Shown here: in pieces, positions 8,255 through 16,790 of the stretch | How positions within the stretch are numbered: position 1 is the first letter of the stretch | How the letters are laid out: every line of letters begins with the position of its first letter | DNA from: Muricomes sp049840515 | Lineage (GTDB): Bacteria; Bacillota; Clostridia; Lachnospirales; Lachnospiraceae | Length of the DNA stretch: 64,000 bases | Reading direction: 5' to 3' | Assembly: GCA_049840515.1 (NCBI GenBank) | Contig: JASGKW010000005.1 | Coordinates: 62,001 to 126,000 of the forward strand | Notes under the pieces: model-generated | The model's database searches: none | What the model was told of the DNA's origin: nothing | The model's input: only the letters and a program-made list of their open reading frames with translations | Position numbers and translations under genes: made by a program

Positions 8255-9685
8255 ATGAATAAGGAAAAGAAACTTGAATTTAGAGGGGGATGGGGATTTG
8301 CATTTGTTCCGGTTGTTATTTTCCTGTTTTTCTGCATATTGTATTTTATTGTGTTTAAAGCGTTTGAAATGTATGCCCTTGCGATGGGAGCATTTGTCGC
8401 ACTGATGATAGGTGCACTTTTTGTAAAAAAAGGGAATTACGAACGTTTTTGGGATTCTGTTTATGACGGTGTGAAGGAGTCCGTGCCGATTGCTGTCCTG
8501 CTGTTTATCATAGGAATCTTTGCACAGCTTATCAAATCCACCAATATTTCATCCGGTTTTGTGTGGCTTGCAGACCAGCTTGGGGTCAATGGAGGATTGT
8601 TCACCGCATTTACATTTTTAGCAGTTTGTGTTATTTCTACAGCCACTGGGTCATCTATCGGTACAATGTTTACCTGTTTCCCGATTTTTTATCCGGCAGG
8701 GGTGCTGTTGGGAAGCAATCCGGCAGTTCTGGCGGGAGCGCTTGTGAGCGCGGCTGTTTTTGGTGATAATCTGGCACCTATATCAGATACCACCATTATT
8801 TCTGCGGGCACTCAGGAGTACACAAAGAGAGAGGGCATTGTGGATGTAGGCGGCTGTGTTGCGACCAGACTGAAATACTCCCTGGTTGCGGGTTCCATTT
8901 CTTTCGTGCTGTTTTGGATATTTGGGGGCGGCGGAGATGCCGGGGAAGGTGCGAGAGAGATTCTGGAAAGCAACATGAATCCGACCACACTGGTTATGCT
9001 GATTCCTGTGGCAGTAATGCTTGTAGTGGCAATCAGGACGCGGGATATTTACAAGGCGGTTACAGTCGGCATTGTTCTGGGAACAGTTACTGGTCTGGCG
9101 TTTAAGCTGATGACCTTCCAGAGTATCATTTCAGTGTCAGACGGAGTTCCCACAGGATTTCTGACCGACGGCATACAGGGTATGATGTCCACCGTCACGC
9201 TGGTTCTCTCTGTTTATGGCATCATGGGCGTGCTAAACGGTGCCGGGGCTTTGGATAGAATTACAAATGGTATTTTGAACAGCAGGCTGGGCAAGACAGT
9301 GCAGGGCGCTGAAATTGCCATGATGCTTGGAATTTCCATCACAACCATACTGTTTGGAGGAGTGACAAGCGCATCCATGACCACATTTGGAAAGGTGCAG
9401 AATGAGATAGGAAAACGGGTAGGTCTGCACCCATACCGGAGAGCGAATCTTCTGGATGGATTTGCCAATGGTATTGTACTTGTAATTCCATTTCTAAGTG
9501 TGTTTGTATTTATCGGAGCATTGCTCACCAAAGGTTACGATTTTGTTGAACCAGTTTCGCTGACAGGTGTGGCGGGCGGAATGATTTACTGTATGATGCT
9601 GTTTCTGGTACTTTTGTTCTCCGTCCTGACAGGGTGGGGACGTCAGTATGAAGGAAAGAACGGCGAACCTGTGAAAAAACTATAA
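8255..9685 (+). CDS. NhaC-family Na+/H+ antiporter
   Basis: A 476-residue membrane protein with about eleven hydrophobic segments. The central motif FGDNLAPISDTTIISA near residue 167 is the NhaC signature, with TATGSSIGT and the C-terminal HPYRRANLLDGFANG also characteristic. Members exchange sodium for protons or carry organic anions such as malate or lactate. It starts at ATG 8255 with AGGAGAGG upstream, after a purine-rich 80-bp gap. A shared terminator separates it from the converging operon. Confidence 0.85.
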   Translation: MNKEKKLEFRGGWGFAFVPVVIFLFFCILYFIVFKAFEMYALAMGAFVALMIGALFVKKGNYERFWDSVYDGVKESVPIAVLLFIIGIFAQLIKSTNISSGFVWLADQLGVNGGLFTAFTFLAVCVISTATGSSIGTMFTCFPIFYPAGVLLGSNPAVLAGALVSAAVFGDNLAPISDTTIISAGTQEYTKREGIVDVGGCVATRLKYSLVAGSISFVLFWIFGGGGDAGEGAREILESNMNPTTLVMLIPVAVMLVVAIRTRDIYKAVTVGIVLGTVTGLAFKLMTFQSIISVSDGVPTGFLTDGIQGMMSTVTLVLSVYGIMGVLNGAGALDRITNGILNSRLGKTVQGAEIAMMLGISITTILFGGVTSASMTTFGKVQNEIGKRVGLHPYRRANLLDGFANGIVLVIPFLSVFVFIGALLTKGYDFVEPVSLTGVAGGMIYCMMLFLVLLFSVLTGWGRQYEGKNGEPVKKL

Positions 9686-9693
9686 TAAGCAAC

Positions 9694-9745
9694 AAAGAGG
9701 TATCCTGGCCGGCTTTTGAGAAGCCTGTGCAGGATACCTCTTTTT
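9694..9745. terminator. Bidirectional terminator between converging genes
   Basis: AAAGAGGTATCCTG at 9694-9707 pairs with CAGGATACCTCTTT at 9730-9743. T-tracts lie on both outer sides, so it serves the antiporter gene from the left and the 2-hydroxyacid dehydrogenase operon from the right. Confidence 0.9.
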
Positions 9746-9749
9746 CAGT

Positions 9750-10703
9750 TTATTTATTTACAATAAATGGGCATTCATTTCCGCTCAGAATATCAATCAG
9801 ATTCTGGATAGAGCCATAAGCCATGTTGTCTGTAGCCTCTTTTGTGTGAGCTCCGGTGTGGGGAGTCACTACCACATTATCCAGCTCAAACAGTTTGGAG
9901 CTGGTGGGGGGCTCAATTTCAAATGCGTCAAGTCCAAGGCCGCCCAGCCTGGATTCCTTCAATGCGTGATAAGCGGCATCCTCGTCAATGATTCCGCCTC
10001 TGGAAGTGTTAATCAGTATGGCGGACGGTTTCATTCTGGCGATGGTATCATTGTTGATGAGATGTCTTGTGGTATCTGTGAGTGGGAGATGAAGGCTGAT
10101 GACATCGGCTTCTTCTATCACCTCGTCAAAGGTGCACGCTCTGATATTGTTCTCCAGGCAGTATGCCTCGTTGATGTAAGGGTCATAAGCCATAACATTC
10201 ATCTCAAATCCTCTGGCGCACCTTGCGACCACCTTTCCGATAGCTCCGAGTCCCATAATTCCAATTGTTTTTCCCTTTAATTCCATACCTGTGGAGCGAA
10301 CCCATTCACCATTTCGTGTGGCCTGATTGAGATATGTAATTCTTCTGGCTAATGAGAGAATCAGGGAAAAGGCCAGCTCTCCAACTGCCTCTGCATTTAC
10401 ACCGGGGGTATTGGTTACGGGGATACCCTTTGCTTTGGCGGCAGCGATATCAACCCGGTCATACCCTGCGCCATAGCGGGAAATGACCTTCAAATTTGAG
10501 CAGGAGTTGATGACTTTTTCTGTCACATAATCCAAACCTGCTATGTAACCATCGCAGTCCTTTAATAATGGGATTAACTCATCTTCGGTCAGAGGGCGTC
10601 CCGATTCATTGAACACAAGGTCATTTGAAAATTCCTGCAAAACCTTCAAGGCATTGCTGCCTTTATTGGGCTGCAGGGAGGTTGGGGTTACTAATATTTT
10701 CAT
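9750..10703 (-). CDS. D-isomer 2-hydroxyacid dehydrogenase (SerA-like)
   Basis: A 317-residue NAD-dependent dehydrogenase. The Rossmann motif GIMGLGAIGKVVARCARG sits mid-protein; the catalytic Arg is in NTSRGGIIDE, the Glu in FEIEPP and the His in VTPHTGAHT. Members interconvert 2-hydroxy and 2-keto acids (3-phosphoglycerate, glycerate, lactate). It lacks the ACT domain of classical SerA. ATG 10703 has GGAGGT 10 bp upstream; a TTG at 10712 sits too close to that site. As last gene of the leftward operon behind a KDPG aldolase, reduction of a keto acid or hydroxypyruvate-like product is plausible. Confidence 0.85.
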   Translation of the reverse strand: MKILVTPTSLQPNKGSNALKVLQEFSNDLVFNESGRPLTEDELIPLLKDCDGYIAGLDYVTEKVINSCSNLKVISRYGAGYDRVDIAAAKAKGIPVTNTPGVNAEAVGELAFSLILSLARRITYLNQATRNGEWVRSTGMELKGKTIGIMGLGAIGKVVARCARGFEMNVMAYDPYINEAYCLENNIRACTFDEVIEEADVISLHLPLTDTTRHLINNDTIARMKPSAILINTSRGGIIDEDAAYHALKESRLGGLGLDAFEIEPPTSSKLFELDNVVVTPHTGAHTKEATDNMAYGSIQNLIDILSGNECPFIVNK

Positions 10704-10721
10704 AAGAATCAATACCTCCTT

Positions 10722-11351
10722 CTACACTAAAGCAACTGCTTCTGCCGTGAGGCGGGTAATTTCTGCAAAATTTCCTTCGTTAATCAAACTGTCTTTTACC
10801 ATCCAGCTTCCCCCGCAGGCAACAATTTTGTCAAATGCAAGGAAGTCGCGGATGTTGGCGGCATTAATGCCTCCCGTAGGCATGAATTTCATAGATGGGA
10901 ATGGAGCAGACAGAGCCTTGATTGTGTTCAAACCGCCATACTGTTCTGCAGGGAAAAACTTGACGATAGAAAGTCCATACTCCATTGCAATCATGACCTC
11001 AGTGGGGGTACATGTTCCGGGGAAAATGGGCAGCTTGTTGTCCAGGGAAAATTCTACCACACTGCGGCTGATTCCGGGGGATACAAGGAAACTGGCACCC
11101 GCATCCAGAGCACGCTTTGCCTGTTCTACATTTACAACGGTTCCGGCACCCACCATCATTTCAGGAAATTCTTTCTTCATAATTCGGATGGATTCCTCCG
11201 CCGCATCCGTGCGGAAAGTCACTTCTGCCACAGGAAGTCCGCCTGCACACAGGGCTTCGCCCAAAGGTTTTGCATCGGAAGTACGGTCAAGCTTGACAAC
11301 AGGTACAATCTTTTTTTCTGTAATTTGTTTTAATAAGTTTGTTTCGCTCAT
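10722..11351 (-). CDS. eda: KDPG/KHG aldolase family protein
   Basis: A 209-residue class I aldolase that cleaves 2-keto-3-deoxy sugar acids to pyruvate plus an aldehyde. The Schiff-base lysine is K131 in SIVKFFPAE. Glu43 and Arg47 in VAEVTFRT, PGTCTPTEV and FMPTGGI fit the Entner-Doudoroff aldolase family. The next gene is the 2-hydroxyacid dehydrogenase, 18 bp away, with an AGGAGGT site. KDPG itself, its galacto epimer or an unphosphorylated keto-deoxy acid could be the substrate; no dehydratase to make it is visible in the window. Confidence 0.9.
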   Translation of the reverse strand: MSETNLLKQITEKKIVPVVKLDRTSDAKPLGEALCAGGLPVAEVTFRTDAAEESIRIMKKEFPEMMVGAGTVVNVEQAKRALDAGASFLVSPGISRSVVEFSLDNKLPIFPGTCTPTEVMIAMEYGLSIVKFFPAEQYGGLNTIKALSAPFPSMKFMPTGGINAANIRDFLAFDKIVACGGSWMVKDSLINEGNFAEITRLTAEAVALV

Positions 11352-11407
11352 AATTGGTTTACTCCTTATAATATGGTTACAGATGTTACTCTCACTCTTT
11401 TTTATGG

Positions 11408-12364
11408 TTACATCCCGCGCAGACAGTGCAGCGGATTTTCCACAGAAATCTTATGGATGATATCCTGGGAGACTCCCGCAGATTTCAGGGAATTGTTGAA
11501 TGTAGTTAGTATATAGTCCAATCCGACCCCCTCTGGATTGTAGGCTTTCAGCCTCTCGCTTGTTGTATCCAGAGAATATAAAAGCTGATTTTCATAGCCC
11601 GATTCCACAAGAGACTGAATAATCTGTATTTCATGTTCGTCACTGTGATACTTGAAGCGGCCGATGGTGTCAAATTCCAGATAAGAGCCTTTTTTTAAGA
11701 CTTCCCCGTGAGTTTTCATATCTTTGCAGGCTCTGTCCATATGGCAGAACATCAGGTTTTCAGGCTGCACTCCAAGGTTGAGAAGAAAATCCTGCAGTAA
11801 AATAGGGTTCGTGTTTTGCTCCACATGAATCATGATAATCCGGTCGGTCCTCAGGGAAGCCATGGCGGCAGCGCGAAACAGCTTTTCATAGCGTGGGCTT
11901 AACCCCTCCGTGTCATAAGCTGTTTTAATAATTCCGGCTTTTGCATCACATTGTTTTGAGGGGTATGTGTGGTCTGCATAGGTGTACATTCCGGCGGTGA
12001 TTTCCTGGACAAATATTTCTTCCAGCTCCTGAACAGAGGCTGAGTGAATCCAGTGCTTATCAGGGTAGAACAATAATTTGTGAAAGCCGGTGGAGGAAAT
12101 AATATTTATCCCAGATTTTATGGAGAGCTTTTGCAGTGCCTCCGCCATACGGTTGCAGCCGCAGGGCTGGGCTTCTATGAAAGAATTTCCCCCCGCAGAT
12201 TTGTAACGTTTTACTTCTTCCAGACTTTTTCCCATATCATCCATGCAGAGAGCCGGGTTGATATCGTAGGACTTTCCTTTGCTTAAAGCAATATGTTCAT
12301 GGCATTGGCAGAATCCTAATGCCTCTGGTGCAATCGGACCAGTTACTGTCATAATTTCTCTCAT
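11408..12364 (-). CDS. Phosphotriesterase-family metal-dependent hydrolase
   Basis: A 318-residue amidohydrolase-superfamily barrel. CQCHEHIAL near the N-terminus is the HxH-type first metal site; IMIHVEQNT, MFCHMDRACKD and YSLDTTSE supply later metal ligands (His, His, Asp). Relatives act mostly as lactonases, for example on sugar lactones, rather than on phosphotriesters. Between a sugar-isomerase-like gene and a KDPG aldolase, opening of a sugar lactone is the most economical role (inference). ATG 12364 is preferred to the ATG at 12385 because AGGTG precedes it by 9 bp. Confidence 0.8.
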   Translation of the reverse strand: MREIMTVTGPIAPEALGFCQCHEHIALSKGKSYDINPALCMDDMGKSLEEVKRYKSAGGNSFIEAQPCGCNRMAEALQKLSIKSGINIISSTGFHKLLFYPDKHWIHSASVQELEEIFVQEITAGMYTYADHTYPSKQCDAKAGIIKTAYDTEGLSPRYEKLFRAAAMASLRTDRIIMIHVEQNTNPILLQDFLLNLGVQPENLMFCHMDRACKDMKTHGEVLKKGSYLEFDTIGRFKYHSDEHEIQIIQSLVESGYENQLLYSLDTTSERLKAYNPEGVGLDYILTTFNNSLKSAGVSQDIIHKISVENPLHCLRGM

Positions 12365-12375
12365 AAACCATTCAC

Positions 12376-12955
12376 CTATTTCCACTTTGTATTATCAACA
12401 ATTGCAGGTTTGCCATCTTCTTCAATGACAAGTTTGTGATAACCTTTTGTCTCAATTGTTCCATAGTCGTGTCCGGAGTCAGCGCCAAAGCTGAAGAACA
12501 TGACGAGAAGGTATAGTTCCTGTGTTGACAGACCTGTGTGCATAACGTTTGGGGACATAGATGGCCTCCCCCTTGCGAAGAGGAACTTCCAGAGTGTCAC
12601 CCTCCGGGTTTTCCATGACCATAAAACCTTCCCCGTCCAGTGTGTAGTACACTTCGGCTGTCTCTAAAATGGTGTGGAAATGTCCCTTGGTCATATAATA
12701 TTCGCCGCCGATGGTACCGGGGTGAATGATTGTAGTTCCAAATGCAATGTGTCCGGCTTTCTCAGGAAACCCAAGTTCATAAAACTCATAAATGACAGGG
12801 TCGTCATTTTCTAAAATTTTCTCGACAGCTTCCGTGTTATGAAACATAGTTTTCATTTGAGAGAGATACCTTTTGGTAACTTCGGCTGTTTTTGACAGAC
12901 CTGTCTGCAAATCGAAATCTACTAAAAAACTGGTATCCCAGTTAAAATTGTTCAT
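12376..12955 (-). CDS. Cupin-type glucose-6-phosphate isomerase, frameshifted
   Basis: A cupin phosphoglucose isomerase of the archaeal/Thermococcus type (PF06560). The metal motif is visible as GGEYYMTKGHFHT, then AEVYY, then the His in YAHRSVNTG. The main frame (12955 leftwards) leaves the protein pattern after VNTG at about 12523 and ends in TIPSRHVLQLWR. The next frame restores a plausible C-terminus (TQELYLLVMFFSFGADSGHD... to NTKWK, stop at 12376). One lost or gained base near 12519-12528 explains this, and the joined length of about 192 residues is normal. Aldose/ketose isomerisation is the family role; the true substrate here is unknown. Confidence 0.8.
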
Positions 12956-12977
12956 GAATCTATCCTCCTCGTATTAT

Positions 12978-13014
12978 AAGTTTATAGACCTCATTACAGA
13001 GGTTCTATAGACTT
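12978..13014. promoter_or_regulatory. Inverted repeat upstream of the cupin isomerase gene
   Basis: AAGTTTATAGACCTC at 12978-12992 and GAGGTTCTATAGACTT at 12999-13014 are nearly complementary. It lies just above the isomerase ribosome site (AGGAGG on the minus strand) and next to the IS110 element, so it may be an operator, a leader hairpin or the element's edge. On the minus strand TATAAT precedes the ribosome site. Confidence 0.4.
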
Positions 13015-13361
13015 ATTTTTATGATATAGGTAGTGGGTGAATTGTTGGTCATCCCTTCTTACCTACATAATTATAAGTTACTTTATAGTCATGCTCCCAG
13101 ATGCTATACTTTAGTTCATAAGAACTGTAGCTGTGGTCACTGCTTCTATTCTCCTGCAAAACATTTTGTTATTGCCTCATAAGCATGCAGCCCTAATGCT
13201 ACGCCTGAACTTATTACACAAATGCTGCATACCGGCATCTAGCCACCAGCAGGGTATTTCTTGCCGGACAATGCTAATAACGCGAGGGTTAGGTTGGCGT
13301 AGTGATCTGGGATAAGCCATGATTACATTCTTCTACTTTACGATGAAAGGTGGTGATTACC
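13015..13361 (+). other. Long 5' non-coding arm of the IS110 element (possible bridge RNA region)
   Basis: No supported gene here. The stretch contains several short inverted repeats, for example TGGGTGAATTGTTGGTCATCC near 13033 and the AGCATGCAGCC/GCTGCATACC neighbourhood at 13190-13240. IS110-group elements are known to encode a guide (bridge or seek) RNA in the non-coding end upstream of the transposase, and the 345/100 asymmetry fits that arrangement. No RNA boundaries can be drawn by eye. Confidence 0.4.
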
Positions 13362-14642
13362 GTGAAACTAAAAATCGATTACCTATCAACGCTTTTTGTT
13401 GGGATTGATATTGCATCCCGTACTCATGTTGTTTCAGCACTAGATTTTAATCAGGAGTTCTTCATAAAAATGAAGTCAGTTCCCAATACCCAAGAAGGTG
13501 CCACTCTTCTTGAACACATGATTGTTGATGTTCTTAAAAACCATCATCAATTCAAATACATCGTTATCGGAATGGAATCCACTGGATTTTATGGTGTCCA
13601 TCTTGCTAATTATCTTTCTGCCAGTCATAAGTTGGCTCCTTTTTCTGTCCGTGTTTTTTGTCTGAATCCAAAGGAAGTGAATAATTACAAAAAATCCTTT
13701 AATGACATTGGAAAGAATGATGGAATTGATTCATTCGTTATTGCTGATTTTGCCCGGGTAGGACGTATCAGCATTAAATCCTGGCGTGGTTCGCAATACC
13801 TTGCCTTGCAGCGCCTTACCAGACATCGCATGCATATCACTGAGTGTATTGCCAGAGAAAAAACATATATGTTAAATAACATCTATCTCAAATTCAGTGA
13901 GTATGCTTTACTGCGCAATGGTGAGCACCCTTTTTCAAATAAATATGGTGCGACTGCCGAAGCGATTCTTACCGAATTTACAACCAATGAGGAGATTGCT
14001 AATACCTCTATCGAAGACCTTGTTGCTTTCATTAATACGAAAAGCAGAGGGCGCATTGCTGATTCGGAAGAAACGGCTAAAATAATACAGGCTGCGGCTC
14101 GTAATTCATACAGACTCGATAAATGTCTATATGAGCCTCTTACGATATCGATTGCCTCTTCTTTCAACTGTATTAGCTCTTTTGAGATGGAACTGAAGGC
14201 AATTGATAAAGCAATCCTACACACGGTCAAGGGATTAAACCCTGACGAATATACAGTGCTTAATTCCATCCCTGGAATTGGTAAGGTCTTCTCTGCCGGC
14301 ATCCTTGCTGAAATTGGTTCTGTAAAAGCTTTTCAAAATGCTGATTCGCTCGCTAAATATTGCGGCATTATCTGGAATGATAATGATTCAGGCGATTTTC
14401 AAGCCGAAGATAAACGAATGAGCAAGGCTGGCAACAGCTACCTGCGCTATTACATCATAGAAGCAACAGGAAGTGTGATACGACACTGTCCTGAGTATGA
14501 ACGCTTCTATCATAAGAAATATGCTGAAACCCGAAATCATCAGCATAAACGAGCACTCGCGTTGACTTCCCGTAAATTTATACGTCTGCTCTTTGGTCTG
14601 CTGGACAAGAGCCAACTCTACTCTCCGGAAAAGAGTAGGTGA
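13362..14642 (+). CDS. IS110-family DEDD transposase
   Basis: A 426-residue recombinase. The N-terminal RuvC-like domain has its acidic residues in FVGIDIAS, GMESTGFYG and KNDGIDSFVIADF. The C-terminal Transposase_20 domain contains the helix-hairpin-helix-like SIPGIGKVFSAGILAEIG, then KYCGI and RMSKAGNSYLRYYI with its serine. GTG 13362 follows AAAGGTGGTG and is preferred to GTG 13350. The frame is intact, so the element may be active. Read on the plus strand, against the surrounding leftward operon. Confidence 0.9.
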   Translation: MKLKIDYLSTLFVGIDIASRTHVVSALDFNQEFFIKMKSVPNTQEGATLLEHMIVDVLKNHHQFKYIVIGMESTGFYGVHLANYLSASHKLAPFSVRVFCLNPKEVNNYKKSFNDIGKNDGIDSFVIADFARVGRISIKSWRGSQYLALQRLTRHRMHITECIAREKTYMLNNIYLKFSEYALLRNGEHPFSNKYGATAEAILTEFTTNEEIANTSIEDLVAFINTKSRGRIADSEETAKIIQAAARNSYRLDKCLYEPLTISIASSFNCISSFEMELKAIDKAILHTVKGLNPDEYTVLNSIPGIGKVFSAGILAEIGSVKAFQNADSLAKYCGIIWNDNDSGDFQAEDKRMSKAGNSYLRYYIIEATGSVIRHCPEYERFYHKKYAETRNHQHKRALALTSRKFIRLLFGLLDKSQLYSPEKSR

Positions 14643-14755
14643 TCCATATCGAATGTCTAATCTACGATTTTCGCTTTGGAAGCCGTAGGTCTATTAACGT
14701 TACCCTTCTCTAAGAAAACTATTTCAAAATACTTCTTGACTATTTACCAAATTGC

Positions 14756-15694
14756 TTATGATTTTGCGATATCACTTAATTTATCTAATAATTCGCCCTT
14801 AATCTCAATGTGGAACACTTCGGAGATAACCTGTGTCCATCCGTGAATGAAGTAAACCCAGCCATCTTCCACATGAAGATTTTTCTCTGCTGCCTGAGCC
14901 TGGGCCTGACGCATGAATAACAAATCTCCTCTGTAGTTGATTTCCCACACAAGACTGTCCTGGGGGAAAACACAGCTGTCTGTCAGGGGGGAGCCGGGAC
15001 CGTCTTTTCCAAGTCCGGTGGCATTTACAATGAGAGAATGAGGCTTTAAGGAAGCCAGTGTCCTGTCGTTGTCTGCGGGTGAAGGATTGTGGACGTATTC
15101 AAACTTAATATCAGGGTGAATTCCGTCCAGAATTTCTTTTGCAGATTCCAGGCGGGGAAGGCTTCTGTTGGCAATGATAATTTTTTTCGGAACATTTTTG
15201 CCAAATTTCTCCTGGGCAAAGTAAACGGACATTGCAAGTGTACTGCCGCCTGCTCCGAGGAGAAGAACGTCTCCGCTGTAGTCGCTCCAGAAATTTTCAG
15301 GTACAAAGTTTTCAAGTGCCAGTCCGCTGGAAATCGGATCTTTTGCATGAGCGCATAATTTACCGTCTTTTTTGGATATCGAGGAAACTTCTCCCAGTTT
15401 TTCTGCGTAAGGGTCAACATAGTCAAATAAATCTTTGCAGGTGTTAAATAAGTCAATCTTATGTGTGGTGACAAGGGCACCCATAGAAAGCGGGTCATTT
15501 TTGATAAATGTAACGGCTTCCCGGTATTCCTCTGCGGAGGAATGTGGTGCAAAATCAATTCCTTTGATAACGGCATCCTTTAATCCAAGTGCCTCCGCCC
15601 ATTTTGGAAAAACTTTCATAATGGAGGACTGTCCCGTTGTCACTCCAATGAAGTACAGGGTTGGAGCAGTAGCTCCCTCGTATACGTTTGACAT
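14756..15694 (-). CDS. Shikimate/quinate dehydrogenase-like oxidoreductase
   Basis: A 312-residue protein of the shikimate dehydrogenase fold. GALVTTHKID corresponds to the substrate-domain VTxPHK motif with its catalytic Lys; the NAD(P) domain has LLLGAGGSTLAMS and NRSLPRLE; NATGLG and the C-terminal DGWVYFIHGWTQ also fit. It is longer than housekeeping AroE (about 270-290) and lies in a catabolic gene set, so oxidation of a cyclic polyol or sugar-acid is likelier than aromatic biosynthesis (inference). It has its own promoter and operator-like site at 15743-15790 and is first in the leftward operon now cut by the IS110 element. Confidence 0.8.
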   Translation of the reverse strand: MSNVYEGATAPTLYFIGVTTGQSSIMKVFPKWAEALGLKDAVIKGIDFAPHSSAEEYREAVTFIKNDPLSMGALVTTHKIDLFNTCKDLFDYVDPYAEKLGEVSSISKKDGKLCAHAKDPISSGLALENFVPENFWSDYSGDVLLLGAGGSTLAMSVYFAQEKFGKNVPKKIIIANRSLPRLESAKEILDGIHPDIKFEYVHNPSPADNDRTLASLKPHSLIVNATGLGKDGPGSPLTDSCVFPQDSLVWEINYRGDLLFMRQAQAQAAEKNLHVEDGWVYFIHGWTQVISEVFHIEIKGELLDKLSDIAKS

Positions 15695-15742
15695 TTGTAA
15701 ATCATCCTTTCATAAAGTATTATTGTAACTTACCTCAATTAT

Positions 15743-15766
15743 TATGTTATTACATAGTAACATTGT
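15743..15766. promoter_or_regulatory. Operator-like site at the shikimate-dehydrogenase-like promoter
   Basis: TATGTTATTACATAGTAACA at 15743-15762 carries TGTTA and TAACA half-sites plus a central TTACATAG. Read on the minus strand it begins at the -10 TACAAT. Closely related sites lie at 15886 and 18008. Confidence 0.55.
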
Positions 15767-15790
15767 AAGGCTTCATATATAAGTTGTCAA
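15762..15790 (-). promoter_or_regulatory. Promoter of the leftward catabolic operon
   Basis: On the minus strand TTGACA (15790-15785) and TACAAT (15767-15762) are spaced by 17 bp. Transcription runs left into the shikimate-dehydrogenase-like gene. The adjoining operator-like site overlaps the -10 box. Confidence 0.7.
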
Positions 15791-15804
15791 TATATAAATA
15801 TATT

Positions 15805-15852
15805 AGTAACAGTGCAGCCATGCACAGACATTTAAATATCTGCATATGACAG
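15805..15852. repeat. Fragment of the palindromic repeat family, copy D
   Basis: AGTAACAGTGCAGCCATGCA at 15805-15824 matches the left end of copy C with few changes. It is followed by the self-complementary AGACATTTAAATATCT and TGCATATG, which look like the internal hairpin of copy C with its middle removed. The right terminal repeat is absent. It lies between two divergent promoters. Confidence 0.6.
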
Positions 15853-15870
15853 TCCTTTCTGAACTTCATA

Positions 15871-15906
15871 TTGACAAAAATGATACTATGTTATAACATA
15901 GGAACA
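15871..15906 (+). promoter_or_regulatory. Promoter and operator of the SDR gene
   Basis: TTGACA 15871-15876, 17-bp spacer, TAACAT 15894-15899. The perfect palindrome ATGTTATAACAT at 15888-15899 covers the -10 box and continues into AGGAACA. The distance from TTGACA to the palindrome (17 bp) is identical at 17993-18021. Confidence 0.75.
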
Positions 15907-15944
15907 AACTTGGATTTTCAATTTTTGAAAAAGGAGAGATGAAA

Positions 15945-16724
15945 ATGAGTAGTGCATTGGAAAAATTATTTTCACTGGAAGGTAAGACGGTCGTCGTTAC
16001 AGGCGGAGCCCAGGGAATCGGCAAAGTTGTTGCCACAAGGATGGCTGAAGTTGGGGCAGATATTGTAATCTTCGATTTACAGGAGGAGAAGGCAAAGGAA
16101 GCTGCCAAGGAAATTCATGAGTCTACAGGAAAGCGGGCAGCAGCCTATGGTCTTGATGTGACAGACCCGGTTAAGGTAAAAGAGATGATTGCCAAAGCAG
16201 ATGAGGACATGCAGGGGCTTGACCTGCTGTTTAATAATGCAGGTATCGTAATTCACAAATCGGCATACGATGTAACTCCTGAGGAGTGGGCGAAAGTTAT
16301 CAATGTAAATCTTAACGGTGAATATTATATGGCATCAGAGTTTGCGAGATACCTCAAGGGAAAAGGTAAAAAAGGCGCAATCTGCAATACCGCATCTATG
16401 TCAGGGCATATTGTAAACTGGCCCCAGGAGCAGGCTTCCTACAATGCATCTAAAGCTGCTGTAATTCACATGACCAAATCACTTGCGGTGGAATACTGCA
16501 AAGATGGTATCCGTGTGAACTGTATCAGCCCGGGCTATATGTATACAGATTTGACCGGCCATGTAAATCCAGACTGGCAGGCAAGATGGATGGACTTAAC
16601 TCCGTATGGAAGATATGGACAGCCGGAGGAGCTGTGCGGAGCAGTTATCTATCTGCTGTCAGACTCTGCATCTTTCACATCAGGCACAGATATCGTGGTT
16701 GACGGATGTTTCACAGCAGTATAA
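15945..16724 (+). CDS. Short-chain dehydrogenase/reductase (sugar or polyol dehydrogenase)
   Basis: A 259-residue classical SDR. The cofactor site is VTGGAQGIGK; FNNAGIV follows; the catalytic Ser is in NTASMSGHI, and Tyr/Lys in SYNASKAAV; the C-terminus SGTDIVVDGC is typical. The family oxidises or reduces sugars and polyols (gluconate 5-dehydrogenase, sorbose reductase and arabitol dehydrogenase are relatives). ATG 15945 lies 8 bp from GGAG, better than ATG 15939, which overlaps it too closely. It stands alone between its own operator-controlled promoter and a hairpin. Confidence 0.85.
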   Translation: MSSALEKLFSLEGKTVVVTGGAQGIGKVVATRMAEVGADIVIFDLQEEKAKEAAKEIHESTGKRAAAYGLDVTDPVKVKEMIAKADEDMQGLDLLFNNAGIVIHKSAYDVTPEEWAKVINVNLNGEYYMASEFARYLKGKGKKGAICNTASMSGHIVNWPQEQASYNASKAAVIHMTKSLAVEYCKDGIRVNCISPGYMYTDLTGHVNPDWQARWMDLTPYGRYGQPEELCGAVIYLLSDSASFTSGTDIVVDGCFTAV

Positions 16725-16745
16725 AGTAAATACTTAAAAGTAAAA

Positions 16746-16790
16746 ATACCCCTGACATACAGGCGCAGAGAGCGTAAATGTCAGGGGTAA
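16746..16790 (+). terminator. Hairpin after the SDR gene, probable terminator
   Basis: ACCCCTGACAT at 16748-16758 pairs perfectly with ATGTCAGGGGT at 16778-16788. The downstream tract is only moderately T-rich (AAATCTCTTTCTTT). Between it and the next gene (16791-17009) I see no further gene, only AT-rich sequence and a TATAAT-like box near 16955. Confidence 0.65.

Larger units (their letters stand above)
13015..14740 (+). mobile_element. IS110-family insertion sequence (ends approximate)
   Basis: A DEDD transposase gene is flanked by about 345 bp of non-coding DNA on its 5' side and about 100 bp on its 3' side. It sits between two genes that both read leftward and appear to belong to one operon, and it is oriented opposite to them. 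IS110 elements have no long terminal inverted repeats and I see none, so the ends are estimates. No target duplication was identified. Confidence 0.75.
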
